Source: Streptomyces sp. NBC_00690
Lineage (GTDB): Bacteria > Actinomycetota > Actinomycetes > Streptomycetales > Streptomycetaceae
NCBI RefSeq assembly: GCF_036226685.1
Contig: NZ_CP109009.1
Location: 5,669,501-5,733,500, forward strand
Direction of reading: 5' to 3'
Length of the DNA: 64,000 nucleotides
Shown: piece by piece, positions 1-8,902 of the stretch
Numbering within the stretch: the stretch's first letter is position 1
Layout: every line of letters starts with the position of its first letter
Notes under the pieces: model-generated
Databases searched by the model: none
The model's input: the letters and a program-made list of their open reading frames with translations, nothing else
What the model was told of the DNA's origin: nothing
Made by a program: the position numbers and the translations under genes

Positions 1-824
1 AGCACTCCGCCGTCGCCGCGGACCGACTCGGTGACGAGGATGCCCTTCACCGACGGCGGCCAGACCATGCCCGTCGGGTGGAACTGCACGAACTCCATGT
101 TGAGCAGCGGTGCGCCCGCGAGCAGTGCCAGCGCGTGCCCGTCGCCCGTGTACTCCCAGGAGTTGGACGTCACCTTGAAGGACTTGCCGATGCCGCCCGT
201 GGCGAGCACGACGGCGGGTGCCTCCAGGACGAAGAAGCGGCCGGTCTCTCGCTCGTAGCAGAAGGTGCCGGAGACGTGCTCGCCGTCCTTGAGCACCCGG
301 GTGACCGTGCACTCCTGGAAGACCTTCAGCCGTGCCTCGTAGTCGCCGAACTCAGCCTTGTCCTCCTGCTGGAGCGAGACGATCTTCTGTTGGAGGGTGC
401 GGATCAGTTCCAGTCCGGTGCGGTCGCCGACGTGGGCCAGTCGGGGGTACTCGTGTCCGCCGAAGTTCCGCTGGGAGATCTTCCCGTCGTGGGTGCGGTC
501 GAACAGGGCACCCCAGGTCTCCAGCTCCCAGACCCGGTCGGGTGCCTCCTGGGCGTGGAGTTCGGCCATGCGCCACTGGTTGAGGAACTTCCCACCGCGC
601 ATGGTGTCGCGGAAGTGCACCTTCCAGTTGTCCCCGGAGTTCACATTGCCCATCGAGGCGGCGATTCCGCCCTCGGCCATCACCGTATGGGCCTTGCCGA
701 ACAGGGACTTGCAGATCACCGCCGTACGGGCGCCCCGCTCGCGTGCCTCGATGGCCGCCCGCAGCCCGGCGCCGCCCGCGCCGACGATCACGACGTCCCA
801 CTGCTGTCGTTCCAACTCTGTCAT
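1..824 (-). CDS. sdhA: Succinate dehydrogenase / fumarate reductase flavoprotein subunit (3' end outside window)
   Basis: Partial gene, running off the left edge. It encodes the FAD-carrying catalytic subunit that oxidises succinate or reduces fumarate at the membrane. The N-terminus MTELERQQWDVVIVGAGGAG has the dinucleotide-binding GxGxxG signature at about residues 14-19. It is followed by a HTVMAEGG segment where FAD is covalently bound in this family, and by the substrate-side NMEFVQFHPTG near the edge. ATG at 824 lies one base after the TGA of the membrane-anchor gene (TGA-G-ATG), so translation is probably coupled. The iron-sulfur subunit is expected just beyond the window. About 274 of roughly 650 residues are visible. 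Confidence 0.93.
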   Translation of the reverse strand, partial: MTELERQQWDVVIVGAGGAGLRAAIEARERGARTAVICKSLFGKAHTVMAEGGIAASMGNVNSGDNWKVHFRDTMRGGKFLNQWRMAELHAQEAPDRVWELETWGALFDRTHDGKISQRNFGGHEYPRLAHVGDRTGLELIRTLQQKIVSLQQEDKAEFGDYEARLKVFQECTVTRVLKDGEHVSGTFCYERETGRFFVLEAPAVVLATGGIGKSFKVTSNSWEYTGDGHALALLAGAPLLNMEFVQFHPTGMVWPPSVKGILVTESVRGDGGV

Positions 825-825
825 C

Positions 826-1647
826 TCAGAACAACCTCGGATCGTCGAAGGCACCGGACGCGATCAGATACACGTAGAAGTCGCAGAGTCCGACGCTGAT
901 CAGCGACGCCCAGGCGAGTGGCATGTGGCGCTCGTTGAGTCGGCCGACCCAGCCCCACATGCGATAGCGCACCGGATGCTTGGAGAAGTGCTTCAGCCGG
1001 CCGCCGATGATGTGACGGCAGGAGTGGCAGGAGAGCGTGTAGGCCCAGATGAGCACGATGTTGACGAGGAAGACGAGCGTGCCGAGACCCATGTGGCCCC
1101 ACTCGTAGTTCTCGTCCCGGAAGGTGAGCACCGTGTCATAGGTGAGGATTCCGGCGACCGGAATGGCCGCGTAGAAGAAGTACCGGTGCATGTTCTGGAA
1201 GATGAGCGGGAATCGCGTCTCCCCCGAGTACTTCTTGTGGGGCTCGGCGACCGCGCAGGCCGGCGGCGAGGCCCAGAAGCCCCGGTAGTACGCCTTGCGG
1301 TAGTAGTAGCAGGTCAGCCGGAAGCCCAGGGGGAAGATCAGGATCAGCAAGGCGGGGGAGAGGCCCCACCAACTGCCGAAGATCTCCCAGTTGGGGCCGC
1401 CCTTCATGGGCTCGCAGTTCTCCGCGAGGCATGGAGAGTAGAACGGCGATACGTACGGCGCCGCGTAGTAGTCCGCGTTGGCGAATGCGCGCCATGTCGA
1501 ATAGATGATGAATGCGAGCAGCCCGCCCGCGGTCAGGGCCGGTGCGAGCCACCATCGGTCGGTCCGCAGATGGCGGGGGCCGATGGCGGCACGCGTGGGG
1601 CCGTGCACGCCGGTATGGACTTGTGTCGGTTCGGTACCAGTGGCCAA
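826..1647 (-). CDS. Succinate dehydrogenase cytochrome b / membrane anchor subunit, 273 aa
   Basis: Integral membrane subunit that anchors the flavoprotein and iron-sulfur subunits and passes electrons to quinone. About five hydrophobic segments are visible, near residues 33-55, 93-113, 155-175, 185-207 and 243-265. Histidines in or beside the helices (for example QNMHRYFF, WGHMGLG and the cluster SCHSCRH) are candidate haem ligands, as in the single-subunit cytochrome b anchors of actinobacterial Sdh/Frd enzymes. It lies between the small coiled-coil gene and the flavoprotein gene on the same strand. The family assignment rests on context plus membrane topology; the exact haem ligands are inferred. 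Confidence 0.88.
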   Translation of the reverse strand: MATGTEPTQVHTGVHGPTRAAIGPRHLRTDRWWLAPALTAGGLLAFIIYSTWRAFANADYYAAPYVSPFYSPCLAENCEPMKGGPNWEIFGSWWGLSPALLILIFPLGFRLTCYYYRKAYYRGFWASPPACAVAEPHKKYSGETRFPLIFQNMHRYFFYAAIPVAGILTYDTVLTFRDENYEWGHMGLGTLVFLVNIVLIWAYTLSCHSCRHIIGGRLKHFSKHPVRYRMWGWVGRLNERHMPLAWASLISVGLCDFYVYLIASGAFDDPRLF

Positions 1648-1684
1648 CGAGGTCTCCTAGGGCCTGCCTTTCGGCCAGGCCGGA

Positions 1685-1939
1685 TCAGGGAGCACGCCTG
1701 TCACGGACGCCCAGACCCTCGTCGTCCGAGTCCGTCCACAGCGCGTTGTCGTACGGAACGTCGGGGATGGTGACCAGATCGACGCGGGCCGTCGGCCTGT
1801 GCCCGGGGGCCTTGGTCGAACCGGGTCGCTGGTCGTCTGCGCCACCCAGTCGATCGACGGTTCGTTCGAGCTCTGAGACGCGCTGGGCCAACTCGTCGAG
1901 CCGTTGCTGAATGGTCGTCAGATCAACTTGCTGGGACAT
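1685..1939 (-). CDS. Small coiled-coil protein upstream of the sdh genes, 84 aa, function unknown
   Basis: Residues 1-33 form a heptad-rich amphipathic helix (LTTIQQRLDELAQRVSELER and following), probably a short coiled coil. A polar segment follows, ending in an acidic, tryptophan-containing tail (DNALWTDSDDEG). The ATG at 1939 is preceded by GAGGGCAAGTC, a convincing ribosome site. The gene reads into the sdh membrane-anchor gene 37 bases downstream, so it is probably the first gene of the operon. No catalytic motif is seen. It could be a small assembly or scaffolding partner of the dehydrogenase, but that rests only on position. Confidence 0.68.
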   Translation of the reverse strand: MSQQVDLTTIQQRLDELAQRVSELERTVDRLGGADDQRPGSTKAPGHRPTARVDLVTIPDVPYDNALWTDSDDEGLGVRDRRAP

Positions 1940-2268
1940 GACTTGCCCTCACTTCCGCAGGGTGCGGGTGGCGTCGTTCATGCGCCTGCGAGTGTTGCGC
2001 TTCGCACCCCCCTTGGGAAGGGGACGAGCGGGATTCTCATCGCCTCTCATCACGCACATCGTCGACGCACCCTCGATGGGTTTATCCCTATTCTGCAGTT
2101 TTCTTGGGAAATTTTCGGTTGCGCTGAGTCGCACATTGCGCCGCACGAGTGACTTTTCGGGGCGCCGGCGCTGTGTCTGCGCCCCTGGACGCTCCCTCTC
2201 CACTTCAGTGAGCCGGAATCGGTGTGATCATCCCAAATTCCATGAAATAGGATGAAGAGGTAAAGCTC
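1940..2268. promoter_or_regulatory. Divergent intergenic region between sdh operon and LpqW-like gene
   Basis: This 329-base region must hold promoters for both divergent units. Its middle (about 2085-2130) is clearly less GC-rich than the surroundings, with runs such as TTTATCCC and GGAAATTTTCGG. No confident -10/-35 pair or known operator was identified; in particular no Rex-type site was seen. Just before 2269 lies GAAGAGG, eight bases before the ATG, which supports the long start of the lipoprotein gene. Confidence 0.5.
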
Positions 2269-5091
2269 ATGCCCCAGGCCGACGAGCCGAGCGGAAGGGC
2301 CCGCTCCTGGACTTTCCTGGCCGCCAGGACCTCCGGGGCCGCCGAGCCTTCGGAGCACTCCGCGCCCACCGTCGGAGCCTCGGCCGGCACGGCCGGGCCC
2401 CTCTCCTTGCCGACCGCCGACACGGCACCCGCGAACGGCGAACGACGCTCGCCGAGCGACGCCCCGCGGCCCCAACCGGAATCAGCAGGCGGACTCCGCC
2501 CGAACGCTTCGTCCGCACCGGAAGGGCCACGGCCGAGCAGCCGGCAACGCCACTCAGCCAGCAGTGCCCACCGGGCGAGCCGTCCCCTCGCGCTCCTCGT
2601 CTGCGGAGCGTTCGTCCTGCCCGTACTGACCGGCTGCACCACGGACGAATCCGGGGGCAGCGGCCAAGTGGTACCCCAGGACATCGCCCCGACGGCGCGC
2701 GGCGACGTCGGCCACGGCGGCACCCTGAGATGGGCGATCGACGCCGTCCCCACCACTTTGAACACCTTCCAGGCGGACGCCGACGCGGCGACCTCCCGGA
2801 TCGCCGGAGCCGTGCTCCCCGCCCTCTTCACCCTCGACAGCAACGGTCGCCCCCAGCGCAATCCCGACTATGTGGAATCCGCGAAGATCGTTGCCCGGGA
2901 ACCCAAGCAGGTCGTGCTCTACAAGCTCAACCAACGAGCGGTCTGGAGCGACGGCCGAGAGATCGGAGCCCCCGACTTCGCCGCCCAATGGCGCGCGCTC
3001 AGCGGTCGCGACACCGCCTACTGGACCGCGCGCAATGCGGGGTACGAGCGCATCGAGGAGATCCAGAAGGGCGCCAACGACCTGGAGGTCAAGGTCACCT
3101 TCAAGAAGCCCTACGCGGATTGGCAGTCCCTCTTCACACCGCTGTACCCGAAGGAGGTGACCGCGAGCCCCAATGCCTTCAACGACGGTGCGCGCAAGAC
3201 CCTCAAGGCCACCGCGGGGCCCTTCCAGTTGGGCGCGGTCGACCGCAAGGCCGGCACTGCGGTCCTCGAACGCAACCCCCGCTGGTGGGGCGAGCCGGCC
3301 AAGCTGGACCGTCTGCAGGTCACCGCCGTGCCACGGGCCGAACGGGCAGCCGCCCTCGCCGCGGGCAAGGTGGACATCGCCGAGATCGACCGCGGTACGG
3401 CGGAACGCATCGCCCTGGCCAAGCGTGAGCAGGGAGCCGCAGGCCAGCAGCGTCGAGAAGGTGTCGGCGGTGCGGCTCGGCAGCGCACTGCCGGTCAGCC
3501 GCCCGCGCAAGGAGCGGAGTCGGCGGCCAACACCGAGCAGAGAGCCGCGCGAAGCACCCGGGAACTCGCCCATGGTCCGGGCGCCCGCGTCACCCCATCC
3601 GACGCGCTGTTGTCCTGGGCGCTCGCCCATGGCTCCGACCCCGAAGCCGCCGAGAAGGCGCAGGCCGCGCGTCTGCGCACCGCCCGTGCGATCGAGGTCT
3701 ACGCCAGCGAGCAGCAGGGACTCACCGGCTACGCGGTCCGCAAGTCCCTGGAGCCTGCCTTCACCCAACTCGCGCTGAACGGCGAGACCGGTCCGCTCGC
3801 CGACGACCGGGTACGCCGTGCCGTCGCCCGGGCGCTGGACCGCAAGGAACTCGCCGAGACGGTGCTCCGTCCGCTCGGGCTCCCCGCCGTCCCACCCGGC
3901 AGCCATCTGGCTCTGGCGGGCCAGCGCGCCTACACCGATAACAGCGGGGCGCTCGGCGAGCACAACACCCAGGAGGCCCAGGCGCTCCTCGCCGACGCCG
4001 GCTGGGTGCCCGGTGGTGCACTCGCGAAGCCGGAGCCCGCCAAGGCCGGGGGCGAACGGGTGGACACCCCGCCCGGTACGGCCAGGGTGCCCGCGGAGGA
4101 AGCCCCCGGCGACGGGAAGAACCCGGCCGCCCAGGACACATCGGCCGGAGCCTTCGACGGCAAGGCCAAGGACGGGCGCGCGGCGAAGGCGAAGGACCAG
4201 ACGACGGACACCCCCTCCAACGAGGGGCTCTACATCGTCGGCGACGAGAAGGACGGCAAGGCCAAGGACATGGGTGCCACCGCCGTGGGCACCGACCGTA
4301 CCCATGTCCTCGCCCCCGCTCCGGTGGACTTCCAGGACCTGTCGATGCAACGCCGAGCGGACGGTGCGGCTGAGGTGCAGCGCCAGCCGGGCGGCCGGGC
4401 GGGGGCGTACGCCCCGGCCGGTACGGCGGCTCCGGTCGCCGCGGGCGGGCGGCTCGGCAAGGACGGCAAGGCGCTCTCCCTCCGGTTCGTCCTGCCCTCG
4501 GGCCCCGGCTCGGAGGCACTGCGTGCGGTCGGCGACAAGATCGCGCGCATGCTGGACCGGATCGGCATCAGGACCGAGATCGTCAAGGTCGCCGACGAGA
4601 GCTACTTCCGGGACCACATCGCCTCCGGGAACTACCATCTGGCGCTCTACTCCTGGCCCGCCACCGCCTATCCCGCAACCGACGCCCGTCCCATCTACGC
4701 CAAGCCCGAGCCCGCGAGCGACGGATCGCTCCTGGTCGAGCAGAACTACACCCGCGTCGGTACGGACCACATCGACCAGCTCTTCGACCAGGCCGCCGCA
4801 GAACTCGACGAGGACACCGCCCGTGATCTGATGCGGCGGGCCGACGCCCGGATCTGGGCCGCGGCCGGGTCCATTCCCCTGTATCAGCGCCCGGAACTGG
4901 TCGCCGTTAAGCCGAGCGTCCGCAATGCGGGGGCGTTCGGGTTCGCCACCCCCCGCTACCAGGACATCGGATTCGCCAAGGGATCCGTACCGGCGCAGGG
5001 GCCCGCGGCCCCCGGGGAGCAGGCGCAGGGGCAGCCCGAGCCCGCCCGTACCCGCGTGGCCGAGGGGACCGCAGCCGAACCTGCCGGGTGA
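2269..5091 (+). CDS. LpqW-like family 5 substrate-binding lipoprotein with large insertions, 940 aa
   Basis: Extracellular lipoprotein with the fold of oligopeptide-binding proteins (SBP_bac_5). The lipobox VLTGC places the lipid-bearing Cys at residue 123, after a hydrophobic stretch at about 105-122. The core starts at GGTLRWAIDAVPTTLNTFQ (about 150) and includes the VLERNPRWWG segment. Two low-complexity insertions, about residues 385-455 and 584-735 (Ala/Lys/Asp/Pro rich), explain the length; relatives are 500-650 aa. The ATG at 2269 has an excellent ribosome site (GAAGAGG, 8 bases), so a roughly 100-residue hydrophilic leader before the signal peptide seems real but is odd. It sits next to typA, as mycobacterial lpqW does. 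LpqW acts in PIM/LAM (lipoarabinomannan) assembly rather than peptide uptake. No transporter genes are directly attached, so an import role is not assumed. Confidence 0.85.
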   Translation: MPQADEPSGRARSWTFLAARTSGAAEPSEHSAPTVGASAGTAGPLSLPTADTAPANGERRSPSDAPRPQPESAGGLRPNASSAPEGPRPSSRQRHSASSAHRASRPLALLVCGAFVLPVLTGCTTDESGGSGQVVPQDIAPTARGDVGHGGTLRWAIDAVPTTLNTFQADADAATSRIAGAVLPALFTLDSNGRPQRNPDYVESAKIVAREPKQVVLYKLNQRAVWSDGREIGAPDFAAQWRALSGRDTAYWTARNAGYERIEEIQKGANDLEVKVTFKKPYADWQSLFTPLYPKEVTASPNAFNDGARKTLKATAGPFQLGAVDRKAGTAVLERNPRWWGEPAKLDRLQVTAVPRAERAAALAAGKVDIAEIDRGTAERIALAKREQGAAGQQRREGVGGAARQRTAGQPPAQGAESAANTEQRAARSTRELAHGPGARVTPSDALLSWALAHGSDPEAAEKAQAARLRTARAIEVYASEQQGLTGYAVRKSLEPAFTQLALNGETGPLADDRVRRAVARALDRKELAETVLRPLGLPAVPPGSHLALAGQRAYTDNSGALGEHNTQEAQALLADAGWVPGGALAKPEPAKAGGERVDTPPGTARVPAEEAPGDGKNPAAQDTSAGAFDGKAKDGRAAKAKDQTTDTPSNEGLYIVGDEKDGKAKDMGATAVGTDRTHVLAPAPVDFQDLSMQRRADGAAEVQRQPGGRAGAYAPAGTAAPVAAGGRLGKDGKALSLRFVLPSGPGSEALRAVGDKIARMLDRIGIRTEIVKVADESYFRDHIASGNYHLALYSWPATAYPATDARPIYAKPEPASDGSLLVEQNYTRVGTDHIDQLFDQAAAELDEDTARDLMRRADARIWAAAGSIPLYQRPELVAVKPSVRNAGAFGFATPRYQDIGFAKGSVPAQGPAAPGEQAQGQPEPARTRVAEGTAAEPAG

Positions 5092-5455
5092 CCCTCGGCG
5101 CTGCGGCATCCGTGCTGCGGCACATCCGTACCGTGCGACCGCTGATCAGGCGGGGAACCGGCCGCAGGGTGATCGCCACAACCTCAGAGTCCCCTCAACT
5201 CCCTTGCCCGCCGGAACCACCGGCGGGCAAGATCATGTCCACCCCTTGACCCTTGTTCAACCCGGTCGACGATCCCGGCACCCCAAATCCGCCTGGTCGG
5301 ACCCGCCCCACCTGCGGAACTCCCTCTCGCATCGGTCCGGGAAGCCCCGGACGCAACAGCCCCGTACCATGGGACAGAGCCGTGGCGCGTATGCCTCGGC
5401 GGGGCGTACAGAGGAAAACGCCGCATCCCACGATCGAGAGAAGCGCCAGCCAGTC
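5092..5455. other. Non-coding gap between the LpqW-like gene and typA
   Basis: No credible gene in 364 bases. It holds a terminator-like hairpin at 5203-5231 and presumably the typA promoter. A long in-frame extension of typA upstream of 5456 exists, but it lacks the family's N-terminal sequence and is not taken as coding. Confidence 0.55.
5203..5231 (+). terminator. Hairpin after the LpqW-like gene
   Basis: Perfect 12-bp inverted repeat (CTTGCCCGCCGG, loop AACCA, CCGGCGGGCAAG), 111 bases after the stop codon. There is no T tract, as is usual for Streptomyces terminators. Confidence 0.6.
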
Positions 5456-7357
5456 ATGCCCACGCGCCACGACATCCGTAACGTCGCCATCGTCGCCCAC
5501 GTCGACCACGGCAAGACCACACTGGTCGACGCCATGCTGAAGCAGGCCGGCGCCTTCGCCGCCCACCAGCACATCGACGACCGGGTGATGGACTCGAACG
5601 ACCTGGAGCGTGAGAAGGGCATCACGATCCTCGCCAAGAACACGGCGGTGAAGTACCACCCCAAGGCGGGGGGTGCGCCCATCACGATCAACATCATCGA
5701 CACCCCCGGTCACGCCGACTTCGGCGGCGAGGTCGAGCGTGGTCTGTCCATGGTCGACGCGGTCGTCCTGCTGGTCGACGCCTCCGAGGGTCCGCTGCCG
5801 CAGACCCGCTTCGTCCTCCGCAAGGCCCTCCAGGCCCGGATGCCCGTCATTCTCTGCATCAACAAGACGGACCGTCCTGACTCCCGGATCGACGAGGTCG
5901 TCAACGAGACCTACGACCTCTTCCTCGACCTGGACGCCGACGAGGACCAGATCGAGTTCCCCATCGTCTACGCCTGCGCCCGTGACGGCGTCGCCTCGCT
6001 GACCAAGCCCGCCGACGGCACGGTCCCGGCCGACAGCGACAGCCTGGAGCCGTTCTTCTCCACCATCCTGCAGACGGTTCCGGCGCCCGAGTACGACGAG
6101 TCCGCGCCCCTCCAGGCCCACGTCACCAACCTGGACGCCGACAACTTCCTCGGCCGCATCGCGCTCCTGCGCGTGGAGCAGGGCGAGCTGCGCAAGGGCC
6201 AGACCGTGGCCTGGATCAAGCGCGACGGCACCATGGCCAACGTCCGCATCAGCGAGCTGATGATGACCGAGGCACTGACCCGCAGGCCCGCCGAGGTGGC
6301 GGGCCCGGGCGACATCTGCGCCGTCGCCGGTATCCCCGACATCATGATCGGCGAGACGCTGGCCGACCCGGAGAACCCGATCGCGCTGCCGTTGATCACG
6401 GTGGACGAGCCGGCCATCTCCATGACCGTCGGTACGAACACCTCGCCGCTGGTCGGCCGTGGTGGTACGGGCAAGGGTGCTGAGAACAAGGCCGCGGTCA
6501 AGGACCGCAAGGTCACCGCCCGGCAGGTGAAGGACCGCCTCGACCGCGAGCTGGTCGGTAACGTCTCGCTCCGCGTCCTGGAGACCGAGCGTCCCGACGC
6601 CTGGGAGGTGCAGGGCCGCGGTGAGCTGGCGCTGGCCATCCTGGTCGAGCAGATGCGCCGTGAGGGCTTCGAGCTGACCATCGGCAAGCCGCAGGTGGTC
6701 ACCAAGGAGGTCGAGGGCAAGGTCCACGAGCCCGTCGAGCGGATGACGGTCGACGTTCCCGAGGAGCACATGGGTGCGGTCACGCAGCTCATGGGCGTCC
6801 GCAAGGGCCGGATGGACAACATGTCCAACCACGGCTCGGGCTGGGTCCGGATGGAGTTCGTCGTTCCGTCCCGTGGTCTGATCGGCTTCCGTACGGAGTT
6901 CCTGACGAACACCCGCGGTACCGGTATCGCCCACTCCATCCACGAGGGTCACGAGCCGTGGTTCGGCACGCTGACCACGCGGAACAACGGCTCGCTGGTC
7001 GCGGACCGTTCGGGCTCCGTCACCGCGTTCGCGATGACCAACCTCCAGGAGCGCGGGGTTCTCTTCACCGACCCGGGCACCGAGGTCTACGAGGGCATGA
7101 TCGTCGGAGAGAACTCCCGCTCCGACGACATGGACGTCAACATCACCAAGGAGAAGAAGCTCACCAACATGCGCTCCTCCTCCGCGGACTCCTTCGAGGC
7201 GATCGTCCCGCCGCGGAAGCTCTCGCTGGAGCAGTCCCTTGAGTTCTGCCGCGACGACGAGTGCGTCGAGGTGACTCCGGAGGCGGTCCGCATCCGCAAG
7301 GTGAAGCTGGACGGGCGCGAGCGCGCTCGCGCGGCTTCCCGCGCCAAGCACGGCTAG
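5456..7357 (+). CDS. typA: Translational GTPase TypA/BipA, 633 aa
   Basis: Ribosome-binding GTPase of the EF-G/LepA group, implicated in ribosome assembly and stress adaptation. G1 is AHVDHGKTT (about residues 14-22), the switch region carries REKGITI, G3 is [15 protein letters not shown] and G4 is NKTDRPD. These are followed by domain II and the C-terminal BipA region (for example [16 protein letters not shown]). The start at 5456 gives [20 protein letters not shown], which matches the family's N-terminus and length. The ribosome site is only moderate (GAGAGAAG). The gene ends shortly before a very strong terminator and is probably monocistronic. Confidence 0.96.
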   Translation: MPTRHDIRNVAIVAHVDHGKTTLVDAMLKQAGAFAAHQHIDDRVMDSNDLEREKGITILAKNTAVKYHPKAGGAPITINIIDTPGHADFGGEVERGLSMVDAVVLLVDASEGPLPQTRFVLRKALQARMPVILCINKTDRPDSRIDEVVNETYDLFLDLDADEDQIEFPIVYACARDGVASLTKPADGTVPADSDSLEPFFSTILQTVPAPEYDESAPLQAHVTNLDADNFLGRIALLRVEQGELRKGQTVAWIKRDGTMANVRISELMMTEALTRRPAEVAGPGDICAVAGIPDIMIGETLADPENPIALPLITVDEPAISMTVGTNTSPLVGRGGTGKGAENKAAVKDRKVTARQVKDRLDRELVGNVSLRVLETERPDAWEVQGRGELALAILVEQMRREGFELTIGKPQVVTKEVEGKVHEPVERMTVDVPEEHMGAVTQLMGVRKGRMDNMSNHGSGWVRMEFVVPSRGLIGFRTEFLTNTRGTGIAHSIHEGHEPWFGTLTTRNNGSLVADRSGSVTAFAMTNLQERGVLFTDPGTEVYEGMIVGENSRSDDMDVNITKEKKLTNMRSSSADSFEAIVPPRKLSLEQSLEFCRDDECVEVTPEAVRIRKVKLDGRERARAASRAKHG

Positions 7358-7459
7358 GACCGGCCCCCTTCTTTCGGATCCTGCTCGGCCTGATCCGCTC
7401 GGCCTGATCCATAGGAGAACCAAGAACACTCGGGGGAGCCCGTTTTCCCCGGACGGTCT

Positions 7460-7502
7460 AAAACGGCCGGGTACGACCTTCATGGTCGTACCCGGCCGTT
7501 TT
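7460..7502 (+). terminator. Strong typA terminator, 19-bp perfect stem
   Basis: Perfect inverted repeat: 19-base arms (AAAACGGCCGGGTACGACC and its complement) around a 5-base loop TTCAT, ending in TTTTG. This is one of the few hairpins here with a T run. Confidence 0.9.
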
Positions 7503-8902
7503 GTCGTCTGGCTTCGCTGCGCCATCGCTGTGCCTGCGTTGCGCCTTCGTCCCGTCTGTCTTCGTCTGCCTTCGCCTTCGTTCTGCCGTCGGGCGGCGGC
7601 GGTGCACTCGGGATCGCCATCGGTCTCGGTCTTGCGACGCCGCAGGAGAGATCGCAGTCCCTTCACCTTGGGTCACAACACTGTCGCTCAACGTCATGTC
7701 GCGCTCCGTGGGTAAGGAGAGGGCGATTTCACGCCGTTGTGCGTCGTCCTGTTCTTGACCTTGACGATCCATTTCGCAGAGTGCGACGGGCCCTGCCGGG
7801 GGTGACATCCCTCGATATGCCTGGGGCCGGCGAACATCCGGATCGCAGGGGCCGGCAATGATCCATGGGGCTGGCCCGGCCGGCACCCGGACCAGCCCCG
7901 GGCCGGAAGGGGGCTGGAGAGCCCTCACATCGCTCTCCTGGGGCTCGTACGCCCCAAAGGTATCCCTCGTCCCGCTGGCCACTACCGCGCCGCCAGAGAG
8001 CGCCTTCCGTCCCGCCCCCGCTTTCACGTGGGCGACTGTGCCGAGGCTCGTCCCCAGGTTTTGGCCGCCGTGAGGGCTTCGATCCAGGAACAGGGAGGCT
8101 GAGAGTGACGAGGTGAGCTGGCGATCTTCAAGAGCGGCGACCCGGGCCGTTTGCCTCTACCCCATGCGTGGGAAACTGTGGGATTGGACCACCGGCGGGG
8201 GCCTGTCCGTCAACCGGTTTTCCTCTCAACCACGTCCGACTATCGGGCGTAGCTCACCGGAAACCTGTATTAACAGTCCGTTTCGAGTGTGTCTGTCTGC
8301 GATCCCTTTGTCCGAATTTTGGTCCTCGGGGCCTCGCTGATGTTGCCAAAACGAGATGCTTTAAGTGTGGTTTACGGCCCGAACTTACCCAATAGTTGGC
8401 TTCACTGAGCTCGGGTCAACGGGTCATGCGCTGTGGGGAGCGCCGACTCACGAGCACACGGGGTACAGCTCTTCGCCGTCAGGGGTGTCGGCGGGTGTCA
8501 TGTGCCCAACCTTGCAGTGAACACGTGGACTCATGAGGAGGAACCCATGCGCGGTGCCACGAGCGCCAGTGGGGTCGGGTCGTCACCGATGCCGTGTACG
8601 GCCGGTTTCCAGCGCATTCCATCCGGTTTTGCCGCCGACGGCGGCGGCCACCGATCCTGAGCCCCGGTCAACCGCTCGGCTCGCGATCCTGAGGGTGGAA
8701 TCAATCCCTATTGACGCACTTTCCGGCCATTTTGTCCGTGGGTAGCCCCATGGGCACGAGGCAGTACGGTCACGCCCACTGAGGGCTGGCCGACTGGGGG
8801 ATCGTCATGCGGTGGCTCTGACGTACGGGTGTACAACACCCGGCCGTCCCAGTCGCCGTGCGCAGGACCGCGGGTCACCCGACACCCGTGAATGGACACA
8901 TC
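7503..8902. other. 1.4-kb non-coding region upstream of bldKA
   Basis: No ORF here has convincing coding character. The first ~100 bases are pyrimidine-rich on the plus strand (repeating GTCTTCG/CCTTCG words). About 8230-8420 is much less GC-rich than the rest of the window. A strong ribosome site (GAGGAGGAACCC) leads into a 37-codon ORF at 8547-8660. A 7-bp hairpin (CGGGTGT/ACACCCG, 8826-8842) lies about 60 bases before bldKA. The region probably holds the bldK promoter(s) and a long leader, but no specific promoter could be assigned with confidence. Confidence 0.6.
8547..8660 (+). pseudogene. 37-codon ORF, possible relic of a binding-protein gene start
   Basis: An ATG with a near-perfect ribosome site (AGGAGG, 6 bases) opens MRGATSASGVGSS and stops after 37 codons. 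The opening MRGATxA and its DNA resemble the first codons of the second operon's lipoprotein at 16470 (MRGATHAKW), which also follows a strong ribosome site. The sequence then has no hydrophobic signal segment. It could be a decayed lipoprotein gene, a leader peptide or coincidence; a relic is only a suggestion. Confidence 0.3.

Noticed and set aside
2554..5109. Long minus-strand ORF of 851 codons opposite the LpqW-like gene
   Set aside because: Composition is that of an antisense shadow in high-GC DNA; the plus strand has a lipobox, family motifs and a strong ribosome site.
5195..7666. Minus-strand ORF opposite typA
   Set aside because: Shadow of the TypA gene; Val/Asp/Leu-rich with no family motif, and TypA is certain.
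7458..8027. Minus-strand 189-codon ORF after typA
   Set aside because: Reads through the typA terminator hairpin and purine-rich low-complexity DNA; no ribosome site or motif.
8658..8760. TTGACG near 8710 as the bldK promoter
   Set aside because: No -10 element at suitable distance; left unassigned.
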